Assembly (NCBI GenBank): GCA_015179045.1
Contig: WHUZ01000257.1
Coordinates: 1-17,632, forward strand
Direction: 5' to 3'
DNA length: 17,632 nt
Origin: Kalaharituber pfeilii
Taxonomy: Eukaryota; Ascomycota; Pezizomycetes; Pezizales; Pezizaceae
In this document: positions 10,141 to 17,632 of the stretch, piece after piece
How positions within the stretch are numbered: position 1 is the first letter of the stretch
Layout of the letters: each line of letters opens with the position of its first letter
Notes under the pieces: model-generated
Seen by the model: only the letters and a program-made list of their open reading frames with translations
The model's database searches: none
What the model was told of the DNA's origin: nothing
Translations under genes and position numbers: made by a program

Positions 10141-10579
10141 GCAGGAGAAGGAGATGGCCACTGGAAGTAAGGTATACTAGAGAGTGAAGGTATAAAGGAA
10201 GGAGAACAAAGAAGTAGGGAGCTTAAGAGGAGAAAAGGTCATAGAGTAGAGTAGGATAGTAATATCAAACTTCACTGTATTACGACTAAAGTAAGAAAGA
10301 TATGCTAGGTAGTTAAAGAAGCTAGAGATGATAGAATCGGATTGGTATAGGTATAGGTAGGTACAAACGAGGAGTATCTCGCTTTCCGATACAAAACTTA
10401 GGAAAACTACTTAGAAAGTTTTGAAAGATAGAGTGACATAGGAAAGGAGTGGAAAAGAAAGATAGAGAATATAGAGAAGTATAACATTTTAGAGAATTTT
10501 TTTACTAGAGTTAAGTTGTAGAAGGTAAGAGAGTATAATATCAAGTTCTAGAAGCTAGGAGAGCATAGCGTTTATATTT

Positions 10580-10810
10580 GGTATAAGTTGTGAGTTGGTT
10601 TTTCTAAGTGAGTCGATTTTTAGGTCAGTTTATCATATCAGAAAATATATCTAACTCAGCTACTGAGTAAGCTAGTTTGAGTTGTATATATAGCATGACT
10701 GAGTTAGTATGATAATGTATAACTATTACTCAGTAGTAAGCTAGTATGAGCTAAGTAGTTTTCGTACTGAGTATGAGTCAAGTTGATACAGAGTTTTATA
10801 GTATATGAGT
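10580..10810 (+). repeat. AT-rich repeat, copy 2 (right of LINE fragment)
   Basis: This matches copy 1 in direct orientation. The shared word CTAAGTGAGTC is at 7609 and 10,604, and the block GATAATGTATAACTATTACTCAGTAGTAAG corresponds to 7811-7850. It lacks the 73-bp internal duplication of copy 1. It is followed at 10,780-10,807 by a 28-base stretch that is the reverse complement of 7862-7889 at 25 of 28 positions. Confidence 0.6.
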
Positions 10811-10856
10811 AGCCTACATATAAATTTAATGTATAATACTAATCAATGTATTTAGT

Positions 10857-11070
10857 ATTCACATATGAGTTAAGTTGAGTTAATAAGTAAGAAGGTTGAG
10901 CCAGTTTATTATACCATTACGCCATACCTAATTCGGCTGCTATATGAGCTAAGTCGGGTTGTATGTATAGTGCAACTAAGTTGATTTCATAATATACAAC
11001 TACTACTTAGTTTCTGAGTAAGTTTATAGTAGGGTCGGAAAAATTTTTTTAAAGGCTTATACCGACTCAG
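10857..11070 (+). repeat. AT-rich repeat, divergent copy 3
   Basis: The words ATATGAGTTAAG, CCATACCTAATTCGGCTGCTATATGAGCTAAG, GTTGTATGTATAGTGCAACTAAGTTG and CAACTACTACTTAG follow the order of copies 1 and 2 but with many changes. It is probably a third member of the same repeat, weaker than the others. It keeps two CpG sites where the other copies have TpA or CpA. Confidence 0.45.
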
Positions 11071-11212
11071 CTTATATTGATACGAATGCTAGGAGAGTAG
11101 GAGTGACGGTATGTGGGGGTCATATAGGTAGAGAGTTAGTTTAACTTGTCTTTGTACTATAAGGGCTTGCCCAGAGACTCTGCTATAGCCATATGCTATA
11201 AGTAGAATTATA

Positions 11213-11218
<6 letters not shown>

Positions 11219-11251
<33 letters not shown>
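11219..11251 (+). repeat. 33-base poly(A) run
   Basis: This is an uninterrupted run of 33 A. It has the look of a retroposed 3' tail on a plus-strand element. The segment before it (about 11,080-11,218) is not recognised; it could be the 3' UTR of the LINE or a separate short retroposon. An inverted pair GGGC-TT-GCCC is at 11,163-11,172. No target-site duplication was recognised around the unit. Confidence 0.7.
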
Positions 11252-11255
<4 letters not shown>

Positions 11256-11736
11256 GGTGAAAAAAATATTCCTTCAAATACCTTCACGTAATGATCTATC
11301 AAAATTTATAAGGTAGTACTAACCTCTACCAGTATTATATTGTGAAAAAGTAAGTATTCCTATAACAAGTCTAGATTCTAGTCTTCAATAGTTCTCATAT
11401 AGTATTTAGACAAAATTGTATGCTACTCTCTCACTATGCACTAATAGAAAAAGCAGTATACAACTTTGTCTAGGTACTGTATCATATAGTAAGGCAAGTA
11501 ATATCTAGTATAATATAGATTATTAGATAAAGGCATGTGTAATAAGAGAGTAGAGGTACTATAGGAGAGGTAATTATAGTTGGAATAGTAAGGGCAGCAT
11601 TTCAGGCCTAGGGTATAGTAGGCAGAATAGGAATCACAAGGAGACCAAGTATTATCTAGTATAGGATATGTCATGACAGCAACAAATAAAAAGCTAATAT
11701 AAGCCTCTACTAAGCTGACTAATCTTAGCCAAAGCT
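11252..11736. other. AT-rich interval, no gene seen
   Basis: No coding or RNA gene could be recognised. A 77-codon minus-strand open stretch at 11,441-11,674 is Tyr/Ser/Leu-rich, matches neither gag copy, and looks like a by-product of TA-rich composition. The sequence does not match the leader that follows the other two LTRs, so it is not the inside of the gypsy element adjoining the LTR at 11,737. Confidence 0.5.
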
Positions 11737-12332
11737 TGTTACTACCAGGCGCTTCAATGTTGCTAGGCAGTAGCAGTCCAGTATGTATGGTATGGCTAAA
11801 GGCGAGCGGCGAAGAAGAGCAGGCGGAAGGTACATGATAAATATAGAGCTTTTGAGTAAAACTTAGGACATCACTAGTGTCTTAATTCTTTATAACTAAC
11901 GGCAGGCAGCCGGGGCTTATATAGTATACGCCCGTCATACATGACTCATCAATAATTAATAATATGACTATAACGTGATAACACTATCTCGTAAAATAGA
12001 TAAGTAAATATAGAAACCGTAACGTAATAGAAACATATGATAGCGCAGATCCCCTTTCCAAAACCAATAAGCAAGCGAAGCATTATTTATGTTGCAACGG
12101 TGCATTATTAGTAAAGGTATTGTAAGTGGCACCGGTTGCAACATAAGCAACGTGACTGGCACCATAAGCAACAGGCATGTATTAGTATAGTGTACGTACA
12201 AGAACCAACACACACATCTGTGAGGTAACTACCAAACAACTAAAGTGTACCGCAGCTCGCCTAGTATTGATCAGATATATCTTAGCAAGTCTTATAATGG
12301 TACGGGGTGATACCTTCCCGATATTCAGTAGG
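11737..12332 (-). repeat. solo LTR of the same gypsy family, less mutated copy
   Basis: Begins TGTTACTACCAGG and ends GATATTCAGTAGG on the plus strand, aligning with 4801-5372 throughout. Similarity stops at both ends at the same points, and no gag leader adjoins it, so it is best read as a solo LTR in minus orientation. It keeps CpG and CpA where the other copy has TpG, CpA or TpA, for example GGCGAGCGGCGAAGAAGAGC against GGTAAGCAGTGAAGAAGAGC. It is about 24 bases longer, mainly through a local duplication at 12,128-12,174 (GGCACC...ATAAGCAAC twice). No clear 5-bp target duplication was seen (AAGCT left; GTAGG or CATCA right, depending on the boundary chosen). Confidence 0.72.
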
Positions 12333-13323
12333 CATCAGCAAGAAAATTTTTCACATCTCAAGGTATTATATGCGTCAGACGCACCAATGCCACGGGACAT
12401 CAACCGCTTTACATAGTGACATACCCTTTTTACACGCAGGGTCCGGATGCCACTCTGAATCGGCTCACCTCTGCAACGGAGGAGTATTTACTGTAGCATC
12501 CGGCGTTCGCACCTTTTATATTATGCATTACGAATTTAGAGGTATATTAATAACTACAACTCGGACAACCCTACGTTGTCAACTCTAGCTTTAAAGTGTC
12601 TTTGTTTTGAACTACAACTCAATTTTGCCTCCATTCTCAACAACAGCTTCAATCGGGTTATGTTCTCAACTACATGTTGAATTCGCCTATGTTCTCAACG
12701 TTCCGACACAAACTATATTATGTTACTGAAGTTGAAATTCCTTGTAGACACAGCATTTCCGATGTCCGACCTTGGAAATGTCAGATCTCCTTATTAATGT
12801 ACGCTATCTTTCACGGCGTTATAGAATGTTCTATCAATGTAAGTAATACAGGACTCCCAAAATACGACATTCCGGATATCCGACGCACGCAGTAAGCACA
12901 GGTTCGTGCCTTATTTTCAGTCCAACGCAGCGGTTACTAATGCAAACTTTTATAAATATAATAGATGATATTGTGCTTGTAGTCGCTTGGATAGATATTT
13001 CTGCCTCTTGTTCACAACACGGTACGCTTTCAATACAACACATGAACACCAGGAGACAATGAACAATCATGAAAGTAAGAAATAGTAACAAAGGAGGAGG
13101 AAACAAGTGGAAAGCAACACAAAGCAGACACAGCACATGGTTTCACCATCAGTTTGCAGAAAACAAGACATTAAACAACCAGAGACAAGAGACAATTAGG
13201 AACAATAGAGATAAGGACGCATCAGAGAACATGCAGAGAAAAGGAGGTGACAGAGATAAAGAAATCAAAAAGATGGGAAAAGCCGGGAAAGCAAGGCCTG
13301 ATGCAATGTGTCGGTATAGCACA
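12333..13323. other. intergenic, no gene recognised; start of normal-GC compartment
   Basis: CpG-containing sequence resumes directly after the solo LTR. Short open stretches (plus 12,307-12,588 and 12,674-12,895; minus 12,834-13,136) have no recognisable domain and the first overlaps the LTR end. TTCTCAAC-type words recur at 12,635, 12,663 and 12,692. The purine-rich plus strand at 13,065-13,310 is, read on the minus strand, a pyrimidine-rich stretch just downstream of the stop codon at 13,324 and would be the 3' untranslated region of that gene. Confidence 0.5.
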
Positions 13324-14747
13324 CTAGTCCTGACGCTGCGCATCCTGCTCAGTGGACGTATCACTTTGGGCTGGGGTTGCCTGTCGTGTAATGGTAGGCT
13401 GGTCCCTACGGAGGCGGCGATTGAACAGCCGCTCTCTTAACTCCATCTCATACTGATCCATATCGCCCACCACACTATACACCACCATCTCCTGGTCTAC
13501 GGGCCTTGTTTTTCGGAGAAGCCGATCCTTTACCTCTGCCTTTACATTCGCCACAATGAGATCTTGGACCTGGTCTGAATGGACCTCCCAGCCCTTGATA
13601 AGGCGGTCGTAAATGGCTTGCCGCATGTTAGTAACCCTCCTTGTAACGTCGGATTTGTACTTACAAAAGGCAGTTTCATATTTGAACTCAACGCTGTTTT
13701 GGTTGAAAGTTCCAAGACTCCACGCCTTTAGACAATGCCGTATCACGCTGGCTACCAGGCAGATGAATTGTTTGTTTATTCTATCCAGGAATCCGAGGTC
13801 AATGTTGCCCCACATTTTTGCACCCACAAAGTACTTATTCCAGATTAGCTCAACAATCTCTTCGGCCATGAACCGATTTTCCATCCCCTATGAGAGTAAG
13901 CGTCGCTTCAACCACTTGTCACGTCGGAGTACCTGCCATGCGACATTTCCCCTCACATACGAAACGGTCATAGAGTAGCAACTCCTTCACTTTGGCAGCT
14001 TTTGTCTCTGCCAAGAGATGGTTAAGTCCATACAGATTTATCACTGTATCTCGGCATTCATACACCAACTGTGATCTCACTCTCGAATGGATGCTTTTGA
14101 GCTACAGGATGTCAGCAATCATACTGGTCCTGTTGGAATAAGATGTATTGACTTACATGTGAATTAATGGCTTTAATTTTAACTTTATACTCACCCAGCC
14201 TATCCTGAGCCATACCCCACGATTCTTCAAGCATGTCTACTACTTCACCAGCACTTAATAGCGGACGATCAAAAAGTGTTAAATTCCTGACAATCTCCTC
14301 CGCCCGGATTGCTAACCCTTGATATGTGGGGGGAATGCTGCAGAATGCTTGAGATCGGACCCTCTATGAGTTTGTCGTTGAACTGGATGGCGAGAGTCAA
14401 TCTCTGCCTCAGAATCTTGTTGAGATTCCTCTGCGTCGGATTCCGGCTCCTCTTCGTCGTCGAGATCCTGCCTTAGGTTCTCTACATCCTGATCTCTGCC
14501 GTCATCGCTTGGATCACGTTCATCCGGAATTATCTATCAAATAAGTGAGTTTAAGGATTCACCAAGAGATAGAGCATTTTAAACTTACCTGTGTGATCAT
14601 TCTTTTACCGGTAGCCTTCTTGACCGTAATACGAACCTTCGATTTCTGCACTATCTTCGATGAAGATTGTCGCTTCTTGGACTTCTCCACTGGCGTACCG
14701 TCATCATTTGTCTTGGCTCTCCTTCTAGTGAATGTACTGCTAGACAT
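13324..14747 (-). CDS. DUF6532-like fungal protein, five-exon model with a frame problem in exon 2
   Basis: The exon model on the minus strand is 14,747-14,589, 14,533-14,157, 14,101-13,961 and 13,887-13,324 (stop TAG), with introns of 55, 55 and 73 nt, all phase 0. The product is about 410 residues. It has a basic N-terminus (residues 1-53, Lys/Arg/Ser-rich, possible nuclear signal), then an acidic disordered stretch, then a helical core. The core reads RPLLSAGEVVDMLEESW, SIHSRVRSQLVYECRDTV.NLYGL with KVKELLLYDRF, NRFMAEEIVELIWNKYF and ICLVASVIRHCLKAWSLGTF, and ends in a polar Arg-rich tail. Block order and spacing resemble the fungal DUF6532 family, whose function is unknown. This is recalled similarity, not a search. 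Exon 2 and the core are out of frame by one base: either one base is missing at the G6 tract 14,328-14,333, or there is another intron (for example 14,485-14,364, 122 nt). The ATG at 14,747 was preferred to 14,867 because a TATA-like box and CT-rich leader lie between them. Confidence 0.68.
13888..13960 (-). other. intron of the DUF6532-like gene (73 nt)
   Basis: Donor TTC|GTATGTGAGG at 13,960, branch-like GCTTAC, acceptor CTCATAG at 13,888. Unspliced translation runs into a stop. Splicing joins LLLYDRF to GMENRFMAEE in phase 0, restoring the expected order of family blocks. Confidence 0.75.
14102..14156 (-). other. intron of the DUF6532-like gene (55 nt)
   Basis: Donor CAT|GTAAGTC at 14,156 and acceptor CATCCTGTAG at 14,102, with a branch-point-like GCTGAC a few bases upstream of the acceptor. 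A TAG stop lies directly before the downstream exon in its frame, so the exon must start at the acceptor. Phase 0; joins KAINSH to LKSIHSRV. Confidence 0.78.
14534..14588 (-). other. intron 1 of the DUF6532-like gene (55 nt)
   Basis: Donor CAG|GTAAGTTT at 14,588 and acceptor TTTGATAG at 14,534. Removal joins ...KRMITQ to IIPDERDPSDD in phase 0. An in-frame extension through the intron stops after a few more residues, so splicing is needed. Confidence 0.75.
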
Positions 14748-14749
14748 TT

Positions 14750-14880
14750 CAGATGTTGAATAAAGTTTGGTAGTAGATGAGAGGAAAAGAGAAGAATAAT
14801 GAGGAGCAGACAGAGACTGAGTGGAATGGGTAGAGTACAAGAGAAAAGATGGAGGATCATGAATCAAAGAAGCTATATAT
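14750..14880 (-). promoter_or_regulatory. putative core promoter: TATA-like box and pyrimidine-rich leader
   Basis: TATATAT at 14,874-14,880 lies about 130 bases upstream of the ATG at 14,747. Between them the minus strand is rich in C and T (runs such as CTTCTCTTTTCCTCTC). A TATA-like box followed by a CT-rich stretch before the start codon is common in filamentous fungi. No specific factor site is claimed. Confidence 0.45.
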
Positions 14881-14978
14881 CACTTGATATACCCTTCAGT
14901 TTTTCTTATGTCCATCAAAATCCTGCTATGAGTGCATATATTCTCAGTCTGGGGACGGGTCAGTAGGCATCCTTAGTT

Positions 14979-15240
14979 GGAAGTTCATGAGATCCTATCA
15001 CCGTGCATTGTATCAGTCGGCTGACACGCTTGGTCTTCGCAAGGGAAGTTCATGAGATCCTATCACCGTGCATTGTATCAGTCGGCCGACACGCTTGGTC
15101 TTCATAAGGGAAGTTCATGAGATCCTATCACCGTGCATTGTATCAGTCGGCCGACACGCTTGGTCCTCGCAAGGGAAGCTCATGAGATTGTAATCACCTG
15201 TACATTGTGTCAGTCCGCCGACGCGCTAGGTCCTCGCAAG
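14979..15240. repeat. 65-bp minisatellite, four units, with palindromic core
   Basis: Units start with GGAAG at 14,979, 15,044, 15,109 and 15,174 (spacing 65, 65, 65). The last unit is 67 bases, ending at 15,240 before another GGAAG. Units 1-3 differ at only a few positions; unit 4 is more divergent. Each unit holds CATGAGAT, a CACCGTGCATTGTATCAGTC-like part and CGCTNGGTC. In units 2 and 3 the centre is the perfect 10-base palindrome GTCGGCCGAC; unit 1 has GTCGGCTGAC and unit 4 GTCCGCCGAC. It lies about 230 bp upstream of the DUF6532-like gene's start codon. Confidence 0.9.
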
Positions 15241-15453
15241 GGAAGTGTGCAAATGTTCCCATGCGCTTGTTGATTAAGCTCTTAATTCAAATTGCTATGA
15301 TATAGCGCTCGTTTAGAAAGTATTGGAATAGCTTCAATGAGCGAGTATTTATCACAGCCAGAAAGGGAAGTAAATTGTCATAGGAGAAAGGGCAGATAAT
15401 GTAGAAATAGAAGGAACAAAGAAGGCAGACAATAGAGAAATAGAAAACGTAAG

Positions 15454-15484
<31 letters not shown>

Positions 15485-15886
15485 AAACGAATACAGATAA
15501 CAAATTCAAAATCAAAGACATTTTATTCAAGTCGGTCAACCTATCCAGCATCGGACAGCCTTTGACATGCAGCTGCAATCCCACTCCAGAACTGTAATTA
15601 CATAAATTACACAGAAAAAACTTGCTTTCAGTGGTAGGTCAAAGTGAGAATATAGGGGAAAACAGTGAAAGGGAATAAAAAGAAAGACAAAAATAACAAA
15701 TTCTAAAATCAAGACATTCAACGTGAAACAACCCAGCTGGTCGCTAACCTATCCTCAGCATCGGACCCTCCCATGTGACATTTCCTTTACTCTAAACTAA
15801 TTACAGATGATTCACAATGGTCTATCCATGCATTTCATTTAGTACAAATCAATGAGTGCAAAACTGAAAAACTAACAAGGAACAAC
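15241..15886. other. intergenic with A-rich microsatellite and an imperfect duplication
   Basis: No gene was recognised. It contains a run of AAAAT units (about 15,455-15,487) followed by nine A. AACAAATTCAAAATCAAAGACATT at 15,499 is repeated imperfectly at 15,694 as AACAAATTCTAAAATCAAGACATT. Each is followed by a CAACCTATCC.CAGCATCGGAC- or AACCTATCCTCAGCATCGGAC-like part, giving an approximately 195-bp imperfect direct duplication. Confidence 0.6.
15455..15487 (+). repeat. (AAAAT)n microsatellite with A9 end
   Basis: AAAAT units repeat about five times and run into AAAAAAAAA before CG. This is a simple sequence repeat and no function is claimed. Confidence 0.85.
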
Positions 15887-16887
15887 TTACCATGTGATCT
15901 CAAACGACTCCTTTGCCCGCTTCCAGTGGTTGAGTGCAGCAATCCTAGCTGCCGTTCCTGCAGCTTCTCTGGTATTACCATCGTCCAGTTCAGATTCAAA
16001 TTCCGCCTTTCCCACCTCCCCACTGGCTCGAGCCAAGACCCAATGGACGTCGGAGTCCTCTGCTAGATCCTCATACGTATTGCTCTCAATATCGTATTCG
16101 TCCTTTTAAAATACCCGATTTCCTCGGGGTCTGGCGTGTCTTCACGGGTGGCCGCATTAAGCACTACCAAAAGACAGACAGGCTTATAATTGGTACTCTC
16201 GAGGAGTGCATCCAGTTTAGTGTTGGAAAGTAAACATATAATGTCAGTTTCCAGCACACTTGCATTCGCATAGGACTTTGTAGTTGCCCCTGTAGATAGC
16301 ATAGGGAAACCTTCCTACTGAGACCCACTTTCAAATTGCGATAACTACCTCCTGCAAACTCTATGTTTTTAGGGTAAAAATAACTTTTATAAGACAGGTT
16401 TCCCACTGGAGTATATTGTTACTACCCAAATAATACTCCTGAACCTTGGGATCGCAGATAAAGACTTTTATTGGAGTCTTCTTTCCAATGTCTAATAATT
16501 CTTCCCTAATATTATTGAGTATATTGCTAGCAGCAATAGTATTATCTTATTGCTATTTAGCAACAGCAAGTCATAGCTTTTATTCAGTCTCTTATCTTTT
16601 CTTGCATGCATGTATTAATGAGAAGAGCTTTGAATGCTTTATATACTCAGTCATCATTGCATGCTAAGAGAGTTTTGGCAGATCTTTTAAATCCAATTAT
16701 TTTCTTGGCTTTATCCTCTAATTTCTTCTATTTATCTTCTCCTGCTTGTCGCTTACCTATAATATTATTAGTAATACAATAGTTTTTTAGGGCACTCCTC
16801 ATGGTATATTCTGCATCCTTATCTCCCATCCCAATAGCGCCTTGGAGTTGGATTTTCGTCCTTTTTGGTAATCATTTTTCCTGCCAT
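15887..16887 (-). pseudogene. unrecognised decayed protein-coding gene
   Basis: The minus strand shows consecutive protein-like pieces in different frames. The first is ATG at 16,887 (MAGKMITKKDENPTPRRYWDG), then from 16,823 DKDAEYTMRSALKNYC and ACNDD*VYKAFKALL. Next, near 16,540-16,400, come IAASNILNNIREELLDI, KTPIKVFICDPKVQEYYL and NNILQWET. Then 16,302-16,063 reads DIICLLSNTKLDALL and REDTPDPEEIGYF. Finally an acidic piece (16,105-15,887) runs from DEYDIESNTYEDLAEDSDV to LNHWKRAKESFEITW and ends at TAA. In-frame stops sit where Trp would fit (DK*KKL, NDD*VYK, IRD*IKA), suggesting TGG changed to TAG/TGA. Frame shifts occur near 16,560 and 16,105, and introns may account for some. I recognise no family. 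The 16.4-16.8 kb part is more AT-rich than the rest. Confidence 0.5.
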
Positions 16888-17632
16888 GTGGGGTCAGATA
16901 ACTACGCCGGATATTTAGCCCTATTTCGGGAATAACTCAAAGGAGCAATTACCTCTGTTGCACGATATAAACACCGTGAATCAAAATTGAAGTACTGTCG
17001 TGCTCACAATTTATAGGAGTTTAGGTCCTCAATTGTGCTCAAATCGGATTATATACCTAGATTCTTTCGAAAGATGTCGCAGAACCTAGAATAAGGGTAG
17101 TTTGTTCTGATATGCACTTGAGAATTGCCTTGTAGGTAGATAGAACAACTAATTGTTTGCTTGTTTTAGAGTATACAAAAACATGGATTCTGGTAATGTT
17201 TATCTCGAATCCTCATGGCCATTCTAAATACATAGAACAAAGCAACAACTCTATCTATTTCATAACCCCAGACCATTCATGGCCATTACCTGAATCAACG
17301 ATCTGACACAAGAACTACATGGATCTTGATCTCGGTTTGATCCGATAGACCTCCCGCACTAAAACACACCTGAATCATGATGCCGCTGGAATGCACTTGC
17401 CTTCGGACGTGTTCTGGAAGACATCGATTGCCGCGCTGGATCACACTTACCTAGGACGCGTGCTGGAAGACACTGGATCCAGAGCATTGGATTGGGACCA
17501 AACGCTGGGATTCACCCTGACATGTATGTACTGATCTTGGGACTATGCCTCAGGTAGTTTAGGCACCATGTCAGGTTCTAATCTCGGCAAAGCTTGCCTG
17601 ATGATTATGTACCGCCTCTCTAAAGCTTAGGC
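16888..17632. other. no gene recognised; weak 50-bp repeats near the right end
   Basis: No open frame or RNA gene could be supported. A GCTGGA...CACTTNCC...GGACG.GT.CTGGAAGACA pattern starts at 17,385 and again at 17,435, 50 bases apart, with a partial third GCTGG at about 17,502. Base composition is ordinary, with CpG present. Confidence 0.45.
17385..17485. repeat. imperfect 50-bp tandem repeat (two units)
   Basis: GCTGGAATGCACTTGCC... and GCTGGATCACACTTACC... are each followed by GGACG(T/CG)GT-like and CTGGAAGACA. They are aligned by eye with about a quarter of positions different. Confidence 0.45.

Larger units (their letters stand above)
8215..10500 (+). mobile_element. Tad1-like LINE (non-LTR retrotransposon), 5'-truncated and decayed
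   Basis: The plus strand encodes, in broken frames, the end of the pre-RT region, a LINE reverse transcriptase (about 8290-9100) and a C-terminal RNase H domain (about 9760-10,130). This domain order is that of fungal Tad1/I-clade elements. No apurinic endonuclease was found upstream, so the copy is 5'-truncated, as is usual for LINEs. Stops are numerous and the RT and RNase H parts lie in different frames. The strand is strongly purine-rich. Two long antisense open stretches (8444-8902 and 9097-9621) are by-products of this bias. Confidence 0.75.

Noticed and set aside
1..12300. Frequent in-frame TAG suggesting a genetic code with TAG as Gln or Trp
   Set aside because: The stops are confined to repeat-derived frames, fit CAG-to-TAG, CAA-to-TAA and TGG-to-TAG transitions, and accompany loss of catalytic residues. 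The gene at 13,324-14,747 reads normally with TAG as its stop.
4801..12332. A single intact LTR element bounded by the two similar repeats at 4801 and 11,737
   Set aside because: The gag between them runs on the plus strand and has its own truncated LTR of opposite orientation. The right repeat is not followed by matching leader, and no target duplication matches at the outer ends.
13069..13440. 123-codon plus-strand open stretch
   Set aside because: Lys/Asn-rich, antisense to the end and 3' untranslated region of the DUF6532-like gene, with no domain.
14979..15240. CRISPR array
   Set aside because: The repeats are contiguous 65-bp tandem units with no unique spacers, in a eukaryotic context.
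15894..16109. 71-codon plus-strand open stretch
   Set aside because: It is antisense to the acidic C-terminal piece of the minus-strand pseudogene. Its Ser/Ala-rich translation mirrors that piece.
17565..17605. Possible tRNA T-arm (GGTTCTAATC)
   Set aside because: The flanking bases do not pair as a T-stem, and no D-arm, anticodon arm or acceptor stem could be built around it.

Overview
The window looks like nuclear DNA of a filamentous ascomycete (Pezizomycotina). Three observations support this: 55-73 nt spliceosomal introns with GTAAGT/GTATGT donors, decayed Ty3/gypsy and Tad1-like retroelements, and damage typical of repeat-induced point mutation (RIP). In the damaged elements reading frames persist for 1-1.5 kb while Gln and Trp codons have become TAG/TAA. 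The sequence is full of TpA and poor in CpG. The genus cannot be named from the sequence.

Positions 1 to about 12,330 are an AT-rich transposon graveyard with no intact gene. A minus-strand Ty3/gypsy element fills 1-5372 and runs off the left edge: LTR 4801-5372, gag about 2690-4470 ending in an eroded zinc knuckle, then protease/linker, reverse transcriptase and RNase H down to position 1. Its LTR abuts a truncated LTR (5389-5505) of a related element on the plus strand, whose gag can be followed to about 7430. The two copies are head to head, as if the minus element inserted into the LTR of the plus one. From about 7585 to 11,251 lies a second mobile cluster: a 5'-truncated Tad1-like LINE (RT then RNase H, 8215 to about 10,500), flanked by related AT-rich repeats and followed at a distance by a 33-A run. 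A further minus-oriented LTR of the gypsy family (11,737-12,332) stands alone, is visibly less mutated, and ends the AT-rich block.

From 12,333 onward base composition becomes ordinary and CpG reappears. The one convincing gene is on the minus strand at 13,324-14,747. It is a five-exon model, or possibly four, whose product resembles the fungal DUF6532 family. It has a TATA-like box and a pyrimidine-rich leader. Its second exon carries either a one-base frameshift at a six-G tract or an extra intron. About 230 bp upstream of its start is a 65-bp tandem repeat (four units) with a GTCGGCCGAC palindrome. Further right, 15,887-16,887 holds an unrecognised decayed minus-strand gene with Trp-to-stop changes and frame breaks. 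The last 750 bases show only weak short repeats.

The genes do not form a pathway. The layout is a RIP-inactivated repeat block bordering a sparse, fast-decaying gene segment. No wholly new system is demonstrated. The best leads are the DUF6532-like gene with its frame problem, the palindromic minisatellite beside it, and the unidentified pseudogene.
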